Positions 19,065-28,541 are shown, numbered from the stretch's first letter. The stretch: DNA of 64,000 bases from Mariniphaga sediminis (GCF_003573545.1 NZ_QWET01000012.1:62001-126000); one strand, 5' to 3'. A program made the numbers and translations. The notes: generated from the sequence alone by a model not told the origin.

Positions 19065-19478
19065 TCAGAGCGTAGCCCAAATCCGGGCCAGTGAGTGGCC
19101 GGACGCCTTCAGTTGCAAATCAAGAAAATAACCGAAAGGTGTTTGTGCTGTAGTGTATCCGCCGTTTTGCAACCGCTTTTCTGCCAAATCGAAAACCTCC
19201 CTGGTAAATTCCACGGAGGCTTTGGAATCGGAAAGATGCGCAAACGAATGCAGAATTATTTTTGTGCAGTTGTTTTTGCGGGCGGTCCACTTCAGATGGT
19301 TTACCAGCTTTTTCTCCCGGCTTTTTACATCGTTATCTTCATCTGTCTTTTCTATCTGGATAAATGCCAGAACAGAATCTGTAAAGCTGGCCCCTTCTGT
19401 TATTTCTTCTGCCGAATCCAGGTTTTTCTGCGCAGGAGTGTAACTGAATTCATCCACATACATCACAAGAACCTTCAT
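19065..19478 (-). CDS. Stand-alone threonyl-tRNA synthetase editing domain protein
   Basis: A 137-residue protein resembling the archaeal-type ThrRS editing domain (tRNA-Thr_ED, D-aminoacyl-tRNA-deacylase-like fold). It begins MKVLVMYVDEFSYTP, has a central strand KIILHSFAHLSDSK, and ends with TPFGYFLDLQLKASGHSLAR. In archaea this domain removes Ser or D-amino acids mischarged on tRNA-Thr; a free-standing bacterial copy could be a trans-editing factor. It directly abuts the upstream haem-binding gene (0-bp gap), so they share a transcript, an odd pairing. Function assignment rests on motif recognition only. Confidence 0.7.
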   Translation of the reverse strand: MKVLVMYVDEFSYTPAQKNLDSAEEITEGASFTDSVLAFIQIEKTDEDNDVKSREKKLVNHLKWTARKNNCTKIILHSFAHLSDSKASVEFTREVFDLAEKRLQNGGYTTAQTPFGYFLDLQLKASGHSLARIWATL

Positions 19479-19949
19479 CTATTCCTCCATTTCTGTAAGC
19501 AATTCTTCACTCAGTTTTCCGGTCCATTCACACAACAAAGCCTTCTGTTCTTCCGACAATCTTGCACCGGGATACATTAGCTTGTATGACTTGAGAGGCA
19601 TTTTCCCGTCCTCCACCTCTTCACACATTTTGTCCAGGGCAGATATCTTCTCCAACACATCCATATTGCCCCATTCCGATAAGTTTAATTCCTCCTTGCC
19701 GTTCACAACATGGCTGTTTACAAGCCATGAAGCCGGAGCAATGTGATTGTACCACCTGTACTTGGTTTGATTGGAATGGCAATCGAGACAGGAAGTTTTC
19801 AGCAGCGTTTTGATATCTTCCGGAACATCGGTTACTTCGAAAAGATGATCCCCTGTCATTTCTCCCTGGTTTTTCTCCGGTTGAAAAAACTGGATTACAA
19901 CAAGAGCTGTGATAAACAGAATAATAACGATGCGCAGAATTTTTTTCAT
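19479..19949 (-). CDS. Haem-binding-domain protein (c-type, CxxCH)
   Basis: A 156-residue protein of the Haem_bd type. An N-terminal uncleaved or cleavable hydrophobic helix (about 5-22) is followed by TSCLDCHSNQTKYRWYN with one c-type haem motif. A DGKMPLKSY segment supplies a possible distal Met. The start and end are unambiguous. It should be held in the periplasm at the inner membrane. It is the first gene of a pair with the editing-domain gene. A second, shorter haem-binding protein lies about 200 bp upstream on the same strand. These proteins may be small electron carriers; the partner is unknown. Confidence 0.83.
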   Translation of the reverse strand: MKKILRIVIILFITALVVIQFFQPEKNQGEMTGDHLFEVTDVPEDIKTLLKTSCLDCHSNQTKYRWYNHIAPASWLVNSHVVNGKEELNLSEWGNMDVLEKISALDKMCEEVEDGKMPLKSYKLMYPGARLSEEQKALLCEWTGKLSEELLTEMEE

Positions 19950-20142
19950 CTCATTTGGATTGTTATTTCTAAAAATATTTATCTCATTTTATCAGATATT
20001 TTAATGGGTATCCGATAAAGTGCACAAGCTCATTTCAATGGCCTCCCGGAAAATCATAACACTCCCCGCACACACAAAAAAGGCCAACGATAGTGGTTCC
20101 CCTAACGGGAAATGATTTTGTAACGCATTAAGAACTTAACAA

Positions 20143-20532
20143 TTAGCTCCCAATAAGCTTTTTAGCTTCTTTTTCAGCCCACTCTGTTAAAATTTTAATC
20201 TGCTCTTCCGTAAGTTTTTTTTCCGGTCTTTTTTCCAGGAATTTTTTAGGCGGCATATCCCCTTCTTCCACCACCTTGGCAATATCTTTCAATTTTGTGA
20301 TTTTACGAACTTTCTGTAAGTCATCAAGCGTTTTAAAATCAAGTTCTTCCCGGGCATCCTCGTTCTGCGAATCAGTATTGTGACATCCAAAGCACGACTG
20401 ATCGATAATGGCATTCACCTCCTTGGGCATTGTCGTTTTACTCTTATCAGAAACTGTTCTAAAAGATGTATTCAGAATAAGAATGCCGGAAAAAACTGTT
20501 GCAATCAAAAAAACGGGGAATAATACTTTCAT
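20143..20532 (-). CDS. Haem-binding-domain protein, short (CxxCH)
   Basis: A 129-residue protein with an N-terminal hydrophobic segment (about 4-24), one c-type haem motif in DQSCFGCHNTDSQ, and the family pattern EEGDMPPKKF followed by a helical end LTEEQIKILTEWAEKEAKKL. It is related to the 156-residue neighbour but lacks the KYRWYNHIAP block. It is probably periplasmic and membrane-tethered. It lies divergently from the protease operon at 20706, with a 173-bp intergenic region between. Role in electron transfer is inferred. Confidence 0.82.
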   Translation of the reverse strand: MKVLFPVFLIATVFSGILILNTSFRTVSDKSKTTMPKEVNAIIDQSCFGCHNTDSQNEDAREELDFKTLDDLQKVRKITKLKDIAKVVEEGDMPPKKFLEKRPEKKLTEEQIKILTEWAEKEAKKLIGS

Positions 20533-20705
20533 AATTCATTTCGTTTTAAGTGAAGATAATTTTTGTTTAATATACGGTATAATTTAAAAAAACACAATAG
20601 AGGCCGGAAAGTTGACTCCATTTTCCTTCATGGGGTGAATTTTAAAACCGATAAAAGTGCTCTCTGATTTTAAATATTAACTTTGGCGAAAAAGTATAAG
20701 AAAGG

Positions 20706-22889
20706 ATGCGTTGGTTTTTTTTGACAGTGTTTTTCCTGTTTTCAACAACCTGTGTTGTAACAGGTCAGGTTTCAAGTGGGGGCACCCCCCTCAAAGTTCC
20801 GATACTAAAAAGCCGTGGAATCCCTGTAAAAACAATGCCAGAGTTGAACAACAAAGCGTTGCAGCAACAGGCAGCTGAACAGCGCCAGCAGGGAAACAGA
20901 CTGAAAGCCTTTCAGTTTGCCCATACGTTTCAGGTACATCTTTCGCCCGAAACAGATGGTTTATGGACAAACAATATCGATGGATTTGACATTTGGCAAT
21001 TGAAAATCCGTTCAAAAGATGCCTTTTCTATACAACTGATTTTTGATCGGTTTAAACTCCCGTACAATGCCCGGCTGTTCCTTTTCAGCGAAAAAGAAGG
21101 GAAACACCTTGGGGCATTTACTTCAATCAACAACAAGGCCTCGGGAAAATTTGCCGTGGCGCCCCTGGCTGGCGATGAACTGGTTGTTCAGTATGAAGTG
21201 CCGGCCGGCCACAACGGTAAAAATGATTTTGTCATTTCCAATGTAAACCACGATTTTATAGGAATTTTAAAATTTAGCGACCGGCGCCCATTGGGGACCG
21301 CAGCGGGTGAATGCAATATCGATATCCATTGTGAAGCAGGAAGCGACTGGGAAGATCCCAAAGATGCCGTTTGCCGGATAATAACCACAAAAAACAACAA
21401 AGCAGAGATTTGTACAGGTACGCTGATAAACAATACGGCCGAAGATCAAAAACCGTATGTTATTACAGCCGCCCATTGTATTGAGAAGGCCCAATTTGCC
21501 GAAACATCCGTTTTTACGTTTAATTACGAAAGTCCTTACTGTGCCCCGCTGGATGGCGATCCGGGGAATTCGGTATCGAACGCTGTGCTGCGGGCCATTT
21601 CCGACAGCCTCGATTTTGCCCTGGTAGAACTAAGCCTGGTTCCTCCTCCTGAATATCGGCCTTACTATGCCGGATGGGATAACCGTCAGGTTTTACCCGA
21701 TTCTTCTACCAGTATCCACCATCCGCAGGGCGACATTAAAAAAATTGCTTACGACAGTGATTCGCCTGTTTATTCCAATTTTCTTTCTGACTACACACCC
21801 AAAGGGTTTATACGCATTTTACGATGGGATGGCGGTGTCACTGAACATGGCTCTTCAGGCGGGCCATTATTCAATCCCGACCAAAACCTGATCGGAACCC
21901 TTACCGGCGGGTCCGCCCTTTGCAGCGATCCCCGGAACGACTATTTCTCGCGTTTTGAAATGGCCTGGGAATTTCGGGCTGATATTTCCAAACAGTTAAA
22001 ACACTGGCTCGACCCACTTAATTCCGGCGCTACTATTTTGCAAGGGAAGAGGTTTTATACCGACGAAGAACTGTGCATGGCTTTTACCAACCTGGAGGAT
22101 TTTGATGAACATGAAAATATTGTCCTGCAAAACGAAAATCAGTTTGCCGGATACTGGGGTGGAACCAACAACATTGGAATTACCGGGTTTGCCGAACGGT
22201 TTTCCATCCCGGGAAATGAACAGTTCTACGGTGTATCCCTTGGAGTTGGAAAAGTAATACTCTCGGGCGGCACCGACAGTGAAATTACGGTAACTGTTTA
22301 CAATGGAAATTCTCCTGGTACAGTTATCCATTCAGAAACAGTTAAAATAAACAGCCTTGTTTCCGATGCCATGAATTTTATCGGGTTCTCCGAAATGGTG
22401 GAGCCTGCCGATACCTTTTTTGTGGGATTTGAGTTAAGCAACCTGGCTCCTCAGGATACTTTTGTGGTGTATCAATCATTACGGCAACCCGAAAAGGAAA
22501 ACTTTTTCTGGTTCAAACAAAATAACGAATGGTACAATTTCCAGACATCCAACAATGACAACTATTGCATCGCAAATGCATTTGAACTGATTGCCTGCAA
22601 CGTGGATGCACTGGCCAACGATACGCCATTGGTAAATAACCCGACAGATGCGCTGATTTATCCCAACCCGGCCCACTCCGGTTTTACCTTTGAAGCCGGG
22701 CAGGAAATCGATCCCGAAAATATCCGCGTATTCAATCTTATTGGGCAGGAGGTTCAGGCGAAACTGGGAAACCACCGGAATAAAAAAATTCAAATTGATT
22801 TGTCGGGTAACATTCCGGGCGTTTACTTTGTCCGCTTAAAAACCGGGGAGGGAATGGTGTCGAAAAAGGTTACCTATATGCCCTGGTAA
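20706..22889 (+). CDS. T9SS-secreted trypsin-like serine endopeptidase (lysyl-endopeptidase-like)
   Basis: A 727-residue secreted protease. A signal peptide (about 1-20) is followed by a propeptide-like region. A chymotrypsin-fold catalytic domain at about 215-440 has the triad His257 (ITAAHC), Asp303 (SLDFALVEL) and Ser384 (GSSGGPL). The spacing fits family S1, and the CRIITTKNN / CTGTLINN context resembles lysyl endopeptidases. A beta-rich middle follows, then a C-terminal T9SS type-A sorting domain starting YPNPAHSGFTFE and ending in GVYFVRLKTGEGMVSKKV. It should be secreted across the outer membrane and anchored or released. A TAACTTTG -7-like element at 20678 may drive it. The ABC importer follows after 10 bp. 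Confidence 0.88.
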   Translation: MRWFFLTVFFLFSTTCVVTGQVSSGGTPLKVPILKSRGIPVKTMPELNNKALQQQAAEQRQQGNRLKAFQFAHTFQVHLSPETDGLWTNNIDGFDIWQLKIRSKDAFSIQLIFDRFKLPYNARLFLFSEKEGKHLGAFTSINNKASGKFAVAPLAGDELVVQYEVPAGHNGKNDFVISNVNHDFIGILKFSDRRPLGTAAGECNIDIHCEAGSDWEDPKDAVCRIITTKNNKAEICTGTLINNTAEDQKPYVITAAHCIEKAQFAETSVFTFNYESPYCAPLDGDPGNSVSNAVLRAISDSLDFALVELSLVPPPEYRPYYAGWDNRQVLPDSSTSIHHPQGDIKKIAYDSDSPVYSNFLSDYTPKGFIRILRWDGGVTEHGSSGGPLFNPDQNLIGTLTGGSALCSDPRNDYFSRFEMAWEFRADISKQLKHWLDPLNSGATILQGKRFYTDEELCMAFTNLEDFDEHENIVLQNENQFAGYWGGTNNIGITGFAERFSIPGNEQFYGVSLGVGKVILSGGTDSEITVTVYNGNSPGTVIHSETVKINSLVSDAMNFIGFSEMVEPADTFFVGFELSNLAPQDTFVVYQSLRQPEKENFFWFKQNNEWYNFQTSNNDNYCIANAFELIACNVDALANDTPLVNNPTDALIYPNPAHSGFTFEAGQEIDPENIRVFNLIGQEVQAKLGNHRNKKIQIDLSGNIPGVYFVRLKTGEGMVSKKVTYMPW

Positions 22890-22899
22890 AAAAACAGAT

Positions 22900-24024
22900 A
22901 TGAACCGCTTGATATTTTTTATTCTATCGCTCTACATTTTCACAGGCTGCGCAAATCCGGAAAAAAAACCGGATAGAAGAGTCAGTTCCAATCAAAATGC
23001 ACATGGTTTTCAGATAGAAAAGTCCGGAGAACTGACCCGGCTTACTGTTTTTAATCCATGGGAAAAGGCAGAAAATGTTTCATTCGAATATTTTTTAGTA
23101 AAAAAAACGGCAACAATACCTGATTCTCTCACAGGGAGAAGAGTCATTAAAACCCCGGTAGAACGTGTTATTTGTCTTTCTACCACTCACCTGGCATTTT
23201 TGGAAGCGCTTAACGAAACCATGGCGGTTTCAGGCATTTCAGGACGGCAATATGTTTCAAACCAAAAAATAAGGGCCCGGATGGATCAGGGCGAGGTTCC
23301 GGATGTGGGGTATGGCCAGAATCTCAACTACGAGCTGATTCTAAACCAGAAGCCCGAACTGATAATGGTTTACGGGATTGGAAGTGAAGTAACAAGCCAC
23401 ACCCAAAAGCTGGAAGAATTGGGAGTTCCTGTAATTATGGTAGCGGAATACCTGGAAGAAACGCCGCTTGGAAAAGCAGAGTGGATAAAGTTTATAGGAA
23501 CACTTTTTCAAAAAGAAAAAGAAGCGGAAGAATATTTTCGTCAGGTAGCAGAAGAATACAATCGCCTGAAGAAGCTGGCCGCCGGGAAAACAGACAAACC
23601 CAAAGTACTGGTAGGGTCGCCGTATCGCGATACCTGGTGGGTGCCAGGGGGAAATAATTACCTGGCCAATTTGATTGCCGATGCCGGGGGTCTTTATCTC
23701 GGAAAGGAAAACCCTTCGCATGAAAGTTATGTCATTTCATTTGAAAATGCCCTGGCCTGGGGCAATGAGGCTGATGTTTGGATTAACATGAGCAACCTGG
23801 CTTCCAAAGAAGAGATCCTGTCAGTGGATCAGCGATTCAAAAGTTTCAGCGTGTTTAATGAAGGCAAAATATACAACAATATCAAGCGGCTTAGTAATCA
23901 TGGCGGAAATGACTTCTGGGAAAGCGGCACGATAAATCCCCACATCGTGTTGCGCGATTTAATTACTATTTTTCATCCGGATTTGACGGAAAAAGAAACG
24001 ACATATTATCAGGAAATTGAATGA
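22900..24024 (+). CDS. ABC transporter substrate-binding lipoprotein (BtuF/FecB-like)
   Basis: A 374-residue periplasmic-binding lipoprotein with lipobox Cys17 (IFTGCANP). It has the class III (Peripla_BP_2) pattern: VERVICLSTTHLAFLEAL, VSGISGRQYV, the KPELIMVYG turn, and a long helix linking two lobes. Members bind cobalamin, haem or ferric siderophores. It forms an operon with the permease (ATGA overlap) and ATPase genes downstream. No cobalamin riboswitch is visible upstream, since the preceding protease gene ends 10 bp away, so the substrate is left open among haem, siderophore and corrinoid. Confidence 0.88.
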   Translation: MNRLIFFILSLYIFTGCANPEKKPDRRVSSNQNAHGFQIEKSGELTRLTVFNPWEKAENVSFEYFLVKKTATIPDSLTGRRVIKTPVERVICLSTTHLAFLEALNETMAVSGISGRQYVSNQKIRARMDQGEVPDVGYGQNLNYELILNQKPELIMVYGIGSEVTSHTQKLEELGVPVIMVAEYLEETPLGKAEWIKFIGTLFQKEKEAEEYFRQVAEEYNRLKKLAAGKTDKPKVLVGSPYRDTWWVPGGNNYLANLIADAGGLYLGKENPSHESYVISFENALAWGNEADVWINMSNLASKEEILSVDQRFKSFSVFNEGKIYNNIKRLSNHGGNDFWESGTINPHIVLRDLITIFHPDLTEKETTYYQEIE

Positions 24025-25073
24025 AACCTTTAACCCAACATAAAAAACAACCATTGGGGCTGATGTTTTTTATACTCGCCATTCTATTTGTGTTGTTTTT
24101 CATTGCCGATTTATTGCTGGGTTCCATCATCATCCCGGTAAAGCAGGTACTCCTGGCTCTTTTTACTTCTCCGGCTGATTCCGGGGAAACGTTCCGCACG
24201 ATTATTCTCGACTTCCGGTTGCCCAAAGCACTGACGGCCGTACTTACCGGCGCCGCGCTATCGCTGAGCGGCCTGCAAATGCAGACTGTCTTTCGCAACC
24301 CACTTGCCGGGCCTTATGTACTGGGGATTAGCGCCGGGGCCAGCCTGGGTGTTGCCTTATTTGTTCTGGCATTCTCATCGGTAATGGCATGGGGCATCTT
24401 CTCTTCTACCGGGGCATGGTCGCTGGCCCTCGTTGCCTGGGCTGGTTCGTTTCTGGTAATGTTGCTGGTGCTGTATGTTTCCGCCCGGGTAAACGATATT
24501 ATGACGCTACTTATCCTTGGCATCCTGTTTTCGAGCGCAGTAGCTGCCATTGTCAGTATTTTACAATATTTTAGCAATGAGTCTATGCTAAAGGCATTCA
24601 TTATCTGGACAATGGGAAGCCTTGGAAGCGTTACCAAATCGCAACTCATGGTATTGGCGCCGGCCATTGGCGCCGGTATTCTTTTGGCATTTATGAAAAT
24701 CAAAGATTTAAATGCATTCCTTTTGGGAGAAGATTATGCGCGTTCGTTGGGGGTTTCCATTAAAACCAGCCGCATTATTATTTTCCTGAGCACCAGCTTA
24801 CTGGCCGGAACCATCACGGCTTTCTGCGGCCCTATCGGTTTTATCGGGATTGCGGTTCCACACATTTGCCGTGTTATTTTTAAAACAGCCAACCACCTGG
24901 TGCTTGTCCCGGCCGTCATTTTAACAGGAAGTACTGTAATGCTTTTCAGCGACATTGTTTCGCAGCTTCCGGGTATGCAAACCACGCTGCCTGTCAATTC
25001 GGTGACAGCCCTTATTGGCATTCCCATTATTGTTTGGATGATCGTTAAAAACAGAAAATTTGTTTCAGTTTAA
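24021..25073 (+). CDS. FecCD/BtuC-family ABC transporter permease
   Basis: A 350-residue inner-membrane permease with about ten helices. It carries the FecCD landmarks LDFRLPKALTAVLTGAALSLSGLQMQT, FRNPLAGPYVLGISAGASLG and GPIGFIGIAVPHICR. It is the channel half of the importer, acting as a homodimer with the downstream ATPase. The start codon overlaps the stop of the binding-protein gene (ATGA at 24021-24024), and its own stop overlaps the next start (TAATG). All three are therefore translationally coupled. Confidence 0.93.
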   Translation: MKPLTQHKKQPLGLMFFILAILFVLFFIADLLLGSIIIPVKQVLLALFTSPADSGETFRTIILDFRLPKALTAVLTGAALSLSGLQMQTVFRNPLAGPYVLGISAGASLGVALFVLAFSSVMAWGIFSSTGAWSLALVAWAGSFLVMLLVLYVSARVNDIMTLLILGILFSSAVAAIVSILQYFSNESMLKAFIIWTMGSLGSVTKSQLMVLAPAIGAGILLAFMKIKDLNAFLLGEDYARSLGVSIKTSRIIIFLSTSLLAGTITAFCGPIGFIGIAVPHICRVIFKTANHLVLVPAVILTGSTVMLFSDIVSQLPGMQTTLPVNSVTALIGIPIIVWMIVKNRKFVSV

Positions 25074-26068
25074 TGAAAAAAGAGAAGATTAATATTGAAC
25101 TGAAACAGCTTTCAGTAGGTTACAAGCAGCCCGGAGAAGCCCCGCTGGAGATACTGAAAAATGTAAACCTGACGGCAGCCCCCGGAGAAATGGTAGCGTT
25201 AATCGGCAGTAACGGAATTGGCAAAAGTACCCTGCTGCGCACCCTGGCCGGTTTTCAGCCCTGGTTTGCCGGAGGTATCCGAATCGGAGACAAAGGACTA
25301 AAAGCGCTTGGTCCTAAAGAAACAGCCCAAACCATAAGTTTTGTTTCTACCGAAAATATCCGTGTGCCCAATCTTTCGGTTTTCGATTTGGTGGCTTTTG
25401 GACGTTTCCCTTATACCAACTGGATCGGGATGCTTTCGGAGGAGGACACATCCATTGTTGAAGAAGCTATTGAGAAGGTGGGACTTTGTGGATTTGAACA
25501 CCGGTCGGTTATGCAAATCAGCGACGGTGAAAGGCAGCGGGCCATGATTGCCCGGGCGCTGGCGCAGGATACGCCGGTGATTATACTGGATGAACCAACT
25601 GCTTATCTTGATGTAAGCAACAAGTACGAAATTTTCCATCTGCTCCAGCTGCTGGCAGGCGAAAAAGGAAAAACAGTTGTGCTCTCCACGCACGACCTGA
25701 ATATTGCCCTGCGCGAAGTAGATAAGCTTTGGATTGTTACTGAATCCGGGAATTACCAGGGGGCGCCCGAAGATGCTGCACTGAAAGGATGGCTCAACCA
25801 TCTTTTCAAAAATGAAAACATTGGCTTTGATGAGAAAGAAGGCGAGTTTTTCTTTAAAAAAGAATTTAGGGCCAAAGTAAGAGTAGAGGGCGAAGGACTG
25901 CCGCTCATCTGGACCCTGCGCGCCCTCAACCGGAAAGGATACCAGATTGTAATGCAGGCTGAACCCGATTTCCGGGTAGTGGTAAAAGAAAACTGCTGGC
26001 AACTGGAATCCGGCAATACAACAATAGAATTCCAGAGTATTTACCGGCTTCTGGCTTTTTTGGAATAA
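25073..26068 (+). CDS. ABC transporter ATP-binding protein of the BtuFCD-like importer
   Basis: A 331-residue ATPase. Walker A is GSNGIGKS at residues 45-52. The signature reads ISDGERQR, with Asp in place of the second Gly of LSGGQ. Walker B is VIILDEPT, and the H-loop is STHDLN. It powers the FecCD-type permease. After residue ~245 it carries an extension of about 85 residues beyond a normal BtuD/FecE length. This part includes beta-like FFFKKEFRAKVRVEGEG and GYQIVMQAEPDFRVVVKE and may be a regulatory domain. The start overlaps the permease stop. Confidence 0.92.
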   Translation: MKKEKINIELKQLSVGYKQPGEAPLEILKNVNLTAAPGEMVALIGSNGIGKSTLLRTLAGFQPWFAGGIRIGDKGLKALGPKETAQTISFVSTENIRVPNLSVFDLVAFGRFPYTNWIGMLSEEDTSIVEEAIEKVGLCGFEHRSVMQISDGERQRAMIARALAQDTPVIILDEPTAYLDVSNKYEIFHLLQLLAGEKGKTVVLSTHDLNIALREVDKLWIVTESGNYQGAPEDAALKGWLNHLFKNENIGFDEKEGEFFFKKEFRAKVRVEGEGLPLIWTLRALNRKGYQIVMQAEPDFRVVVKENCWQLESGNTTIEFQSIYRLLAFLE

Positions 26069-26238
26069 AAAATATTTTAACCGAAATTTCACGCCTGAAC
26101 CAAACACAAAAAAGTTTTATAGCCGCAACAATGATTGTGTCTTTCACATTATTTTGAACCTGTACTACTCCCTTTCCTCTTTGTAGCCATAGCATATTCC
26201 AAACATTTAGTAATTTTACCTTTTTAGAAATCACAACA

Positions 26239-27903
26239 ATGAAAGAAATAGAAATCTATTGCCACAACACACGCTCAAAACACACCTATCCGATGGGCGC
26301 CTCCCTTATGGACATAAGCCGTGATTTGAACATTCAATTAAAAAACGTTGTATGCGGAGCCATAGTAAACAACCAGGTACGCGAACTCTCCTTTTGCTTG
26401 GTAAAACCAAAGCACATTGAATTTTTCGACGTTTCGCACCCCGACGGGATACGCATGTATATCCGCAGTTTGATTTTTGTATTGTACGCTGCAGTAAAGG
26501 AATCATTTCCTCATGTTTTGCTGCGCATTCGCAAAGGTATATCAAACGGTTATTTTTGCGAACTCTCCGGTTTTGGCAGGGAAATTACCGAACCTGATAT
26601 CCATGCTATAAAAAACGAGATGCACGAACTGATTGCCCAAAACATTCCTTTCATAAAAAAAGGACTGCTTACAGAAGATGTGGTAGATCATTTGGTTAAG
26701 GAAGGTCTGGAAGAAAAAGCCCAGCTTTTTGAACAGAAGGGACATTTATATTCCAGTCTTTATTTTCTGAACGATTTGGGAAATTATTTTTACGGTCACC
26801 TGCTGCCCTCAACAGGCTACATCAGCAATTTCGACCTGGTTAAATATTTCGACGGTTTGCTGTTGCGGGTTCCCAACCCCGATAATTTTAACGAGTTGCA
26901 GGAAGCGCCGGAACAAAAAAAACTATTTGAAATTTACCAGGAACACAAAGACTGGGCGCAAATTTTGGACGTGGCAACCGTTTCAAACCTCAATGAATTC
27001 ACCCTGAAGAAAAAAGGCGGGTACATTATAAAAATTTCCGAAGCGCTGCATGAAAAGAAAATCGCCGAAATTGCCAACCAAATTCATGAACGCGACGGAG
27101 ATATACGCATGGTGTTGGTGGCTGGTCCGTCAGCCTCCGGAAAAACAACCTTTAGCAAACGACTGGGCGTACAACTGGCGGTGAACGGACTTCGTCCTTT
27201 CCAGGTTTCACTCGACGATTATTTTGTTGACCGGGAACATACCCCTCGTGACGAACATGGAAATTTTGATTTTGAATCTCTGGATGCCATCGACATTGAT
27301 TTCTTTAACGAACAGCTTCTTGATTTACTGAAGGGGAAAGAGGTGCAACTTCCCAAGTTTGATTTTCACAGGGGGCGGCGTTTTATGAATGGAGATCATC
27401 TGCGATTGCGTACCGGTGACATCCTGATTGTTGAGGGAATTCATGGCATGAACCCACGACTGCTTCCCAGGATCGAAGAAAAAAGCACCTTCAAAATTTT
27501 CATTTCAGCGCTTACCCAGATCTCCATGGACGAACATACCCACATTTCCACTTCCGACAACCGACTGATCCGCCGGATAATTCGCGACAGCAAATACCGC
27601 GGTTACGGGGCTGCCGAAACCATTAAACGCTGGCCTTCGGTAAGAAAAGGGGAAGAGCGGAATATTTTCCCTTATCAGGAGAATGCCGATGTGATGTTTA
27701 ACTCAGCCACCCCGTATGAACTTGGCGTGCTGAAAAAATATGCAGATCCGTTGCTGAAACTGGTACTTGAAAACCAAACGGAATACATGGAAGCTATGCG
27801 GCTACTGAAATTTCTGTCATTTTTCAAACCCATCGACGATGAGGAAATACCCCCAACTTCTCTCATCAGAGAGTTTTTGGGAGGAAGTAGCTTTTTGTAT
27901 TAA
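26239..27903 (+). CDS. Nucleoside (uridine-type) kinase with TGS-like N-terminus
   Basis: A 554-residue protein of the large Bacteroidota nucleoside kinase type. An N-terminal TGS-like domain (about 1-65) and a tRNA-synthetase-second-domain-like region (to about 220) precede a P-loop kinase domain from about residue 285. That domain has the Walker A loop AGPSASGKTTFSK, then SLDDYFVDREHTP and the DILIVEGIHGMNP strand of uridine kinase/PRK families. It should phosphorylate uridine or a related nucleoside, while the N-terminal domains have unclear roles. Cytoplasmic. It is on the same strand as sodB, 56 bp upstream, but probably separately transcribed. Confidence 0.88.
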   Translation: MKEIEIYCHNTRSKHTYPMGASLMDISRDLNIQLKNVVCGAIVNNQVRELSFCLVKPKHIEFFDVSHPDGIRMYIRSLIFVLYAAVKESFPHVLLRIRKGISNGYFCELSGFGREITEPDIHAIKNEMHELIAQNIPFIKKGLLTEDVVDHLVKEGLEEKAQLFEQKGHLYSSLYFLNDLGNYFYGHLLPSTGYISNFDLVKYFDGLLLRVPNPDNFNELQEAPEQKKLFEIYQEHKDWAQILDVATVSNLNEFTLKKKGGYIIKISEALHEKKIAEIANQIHERDGDIRMVLVAGPSASGKTTFSKRLGVQLAVNGLRPFQVSLDDYFVDREHTPRDEHGNFDFESLDAIDIDFFNEQLLDLLKGKEVQLPKFDFHRGRRFMNGDHLRLRTGDILIVEGIHGMNPRLLPRIEEKSTFKIFISALTQISMDEHTHISTSDNRLIRRIIRDSKYRGYGAAETIKRWPSVRKGEERNIFPYQENADVMFNSATPYELGVLKKYADPLLKLVLENQTEYMEAMRLLKFLSFFKPIDDEEIPPTSLIREFLGGSSFLY

Positions 27904-27959
27904 TTTTCTTTACCTTTAAACAAAAATCAAAAAATATTTCACCTTTAAACTGATATATT

Positions 27960-28541
27960 ATGGCATTTGAATTACCAAAATTACCGTACGGGAAAGGTTC
28001 GCTGGAACCTTTCATTAGCGAAAAAACCATTGATTTTCATTATGGCAAGCATCATCAGGCCTATGTAAACAATTTGAACAACCTGGTTCCCGGAACTGAA
28101 TTTGAGAATGCTTCCCTCGAAGAAATCATCCAAAAAGCAGAAGGCGGAATTTTCAATAATGGAGCACAAGTTTGGAACCACACGTTTTATTTCTACCAGT
28201 TTAACCCGATTGGATGTCATGAGCCGAAAGATGAAATGAAAGCTGCCCTTGAGGCAAAATGGGGTACCGTGGAAGCATTTAAGGAAGAATTCTCCAAAGC
28301 AGCAGCTACCCTGTTTGGTTCGGGATGGGCCTGGCTCGTACAGAATGAAGCGGGAGAGCTTGAAATAGTACAAACAGGCAATGCCGGAAATCCTTTACGA
28401 GAGGGAAAAACTCCTCTGCTCACCTGCGATGTGTGGGAACATGCTTATTATCTGGATAAGCAGAATGCCCGTCCGAAGTACATTGAAGATTTCTGGAGAA
28501 TCATCGACTGGAAAGTAATCTCAGAACGGCTTACAAAGTAG
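27960..28541 (+). CDS. sodB: Superoxide dismutase, Fe-type (Fe/Mn family)
   Basis: A 193-residue superoxide dismutase with all four metal ligands in canonical positions: His27, His74, Asp157 and His161. Gln70 in AQVWNHTFY is the residue that typically distinguishes iron from manganese enzymes (Mn forms use a Gln from another place). It is therefore called Fe-type, although cambialistic activity is common in Bacteroidota. It converts superoxide to hydrogen peroxide and oxygen in the cytoplasm. The usual GGGEP loop is replaced by GCHEP (85-89). A small winged-helix gene follows after 47 bp. Confidence 0.95.
   Translation: MAFELPKLPYGKGSLEPFISEKTIDFHYGKHHQAYVNNLNNLVPGTEFENASLEEIIQKAEGGIFNNGAQVWNHTFYFYQFNPIGCHEPKDEMKAALEAKWGTVEAFKEEFSKAAATLFGSGWAWLVQNEAGELEIVQTGNAGNPLREGKTPLLTCDVWEHAYYLDKQNARPKYIEDFWRIIDWKVISERLTK

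Noticed and set aside
22700-22900. Cobalamin riboswitch upstream of the BtuFCD-like genes
   Set aside because: The protease gene ends only 10 bp before the binding-protein gene, and no riboswitch-like conserved structure is present in the gap.
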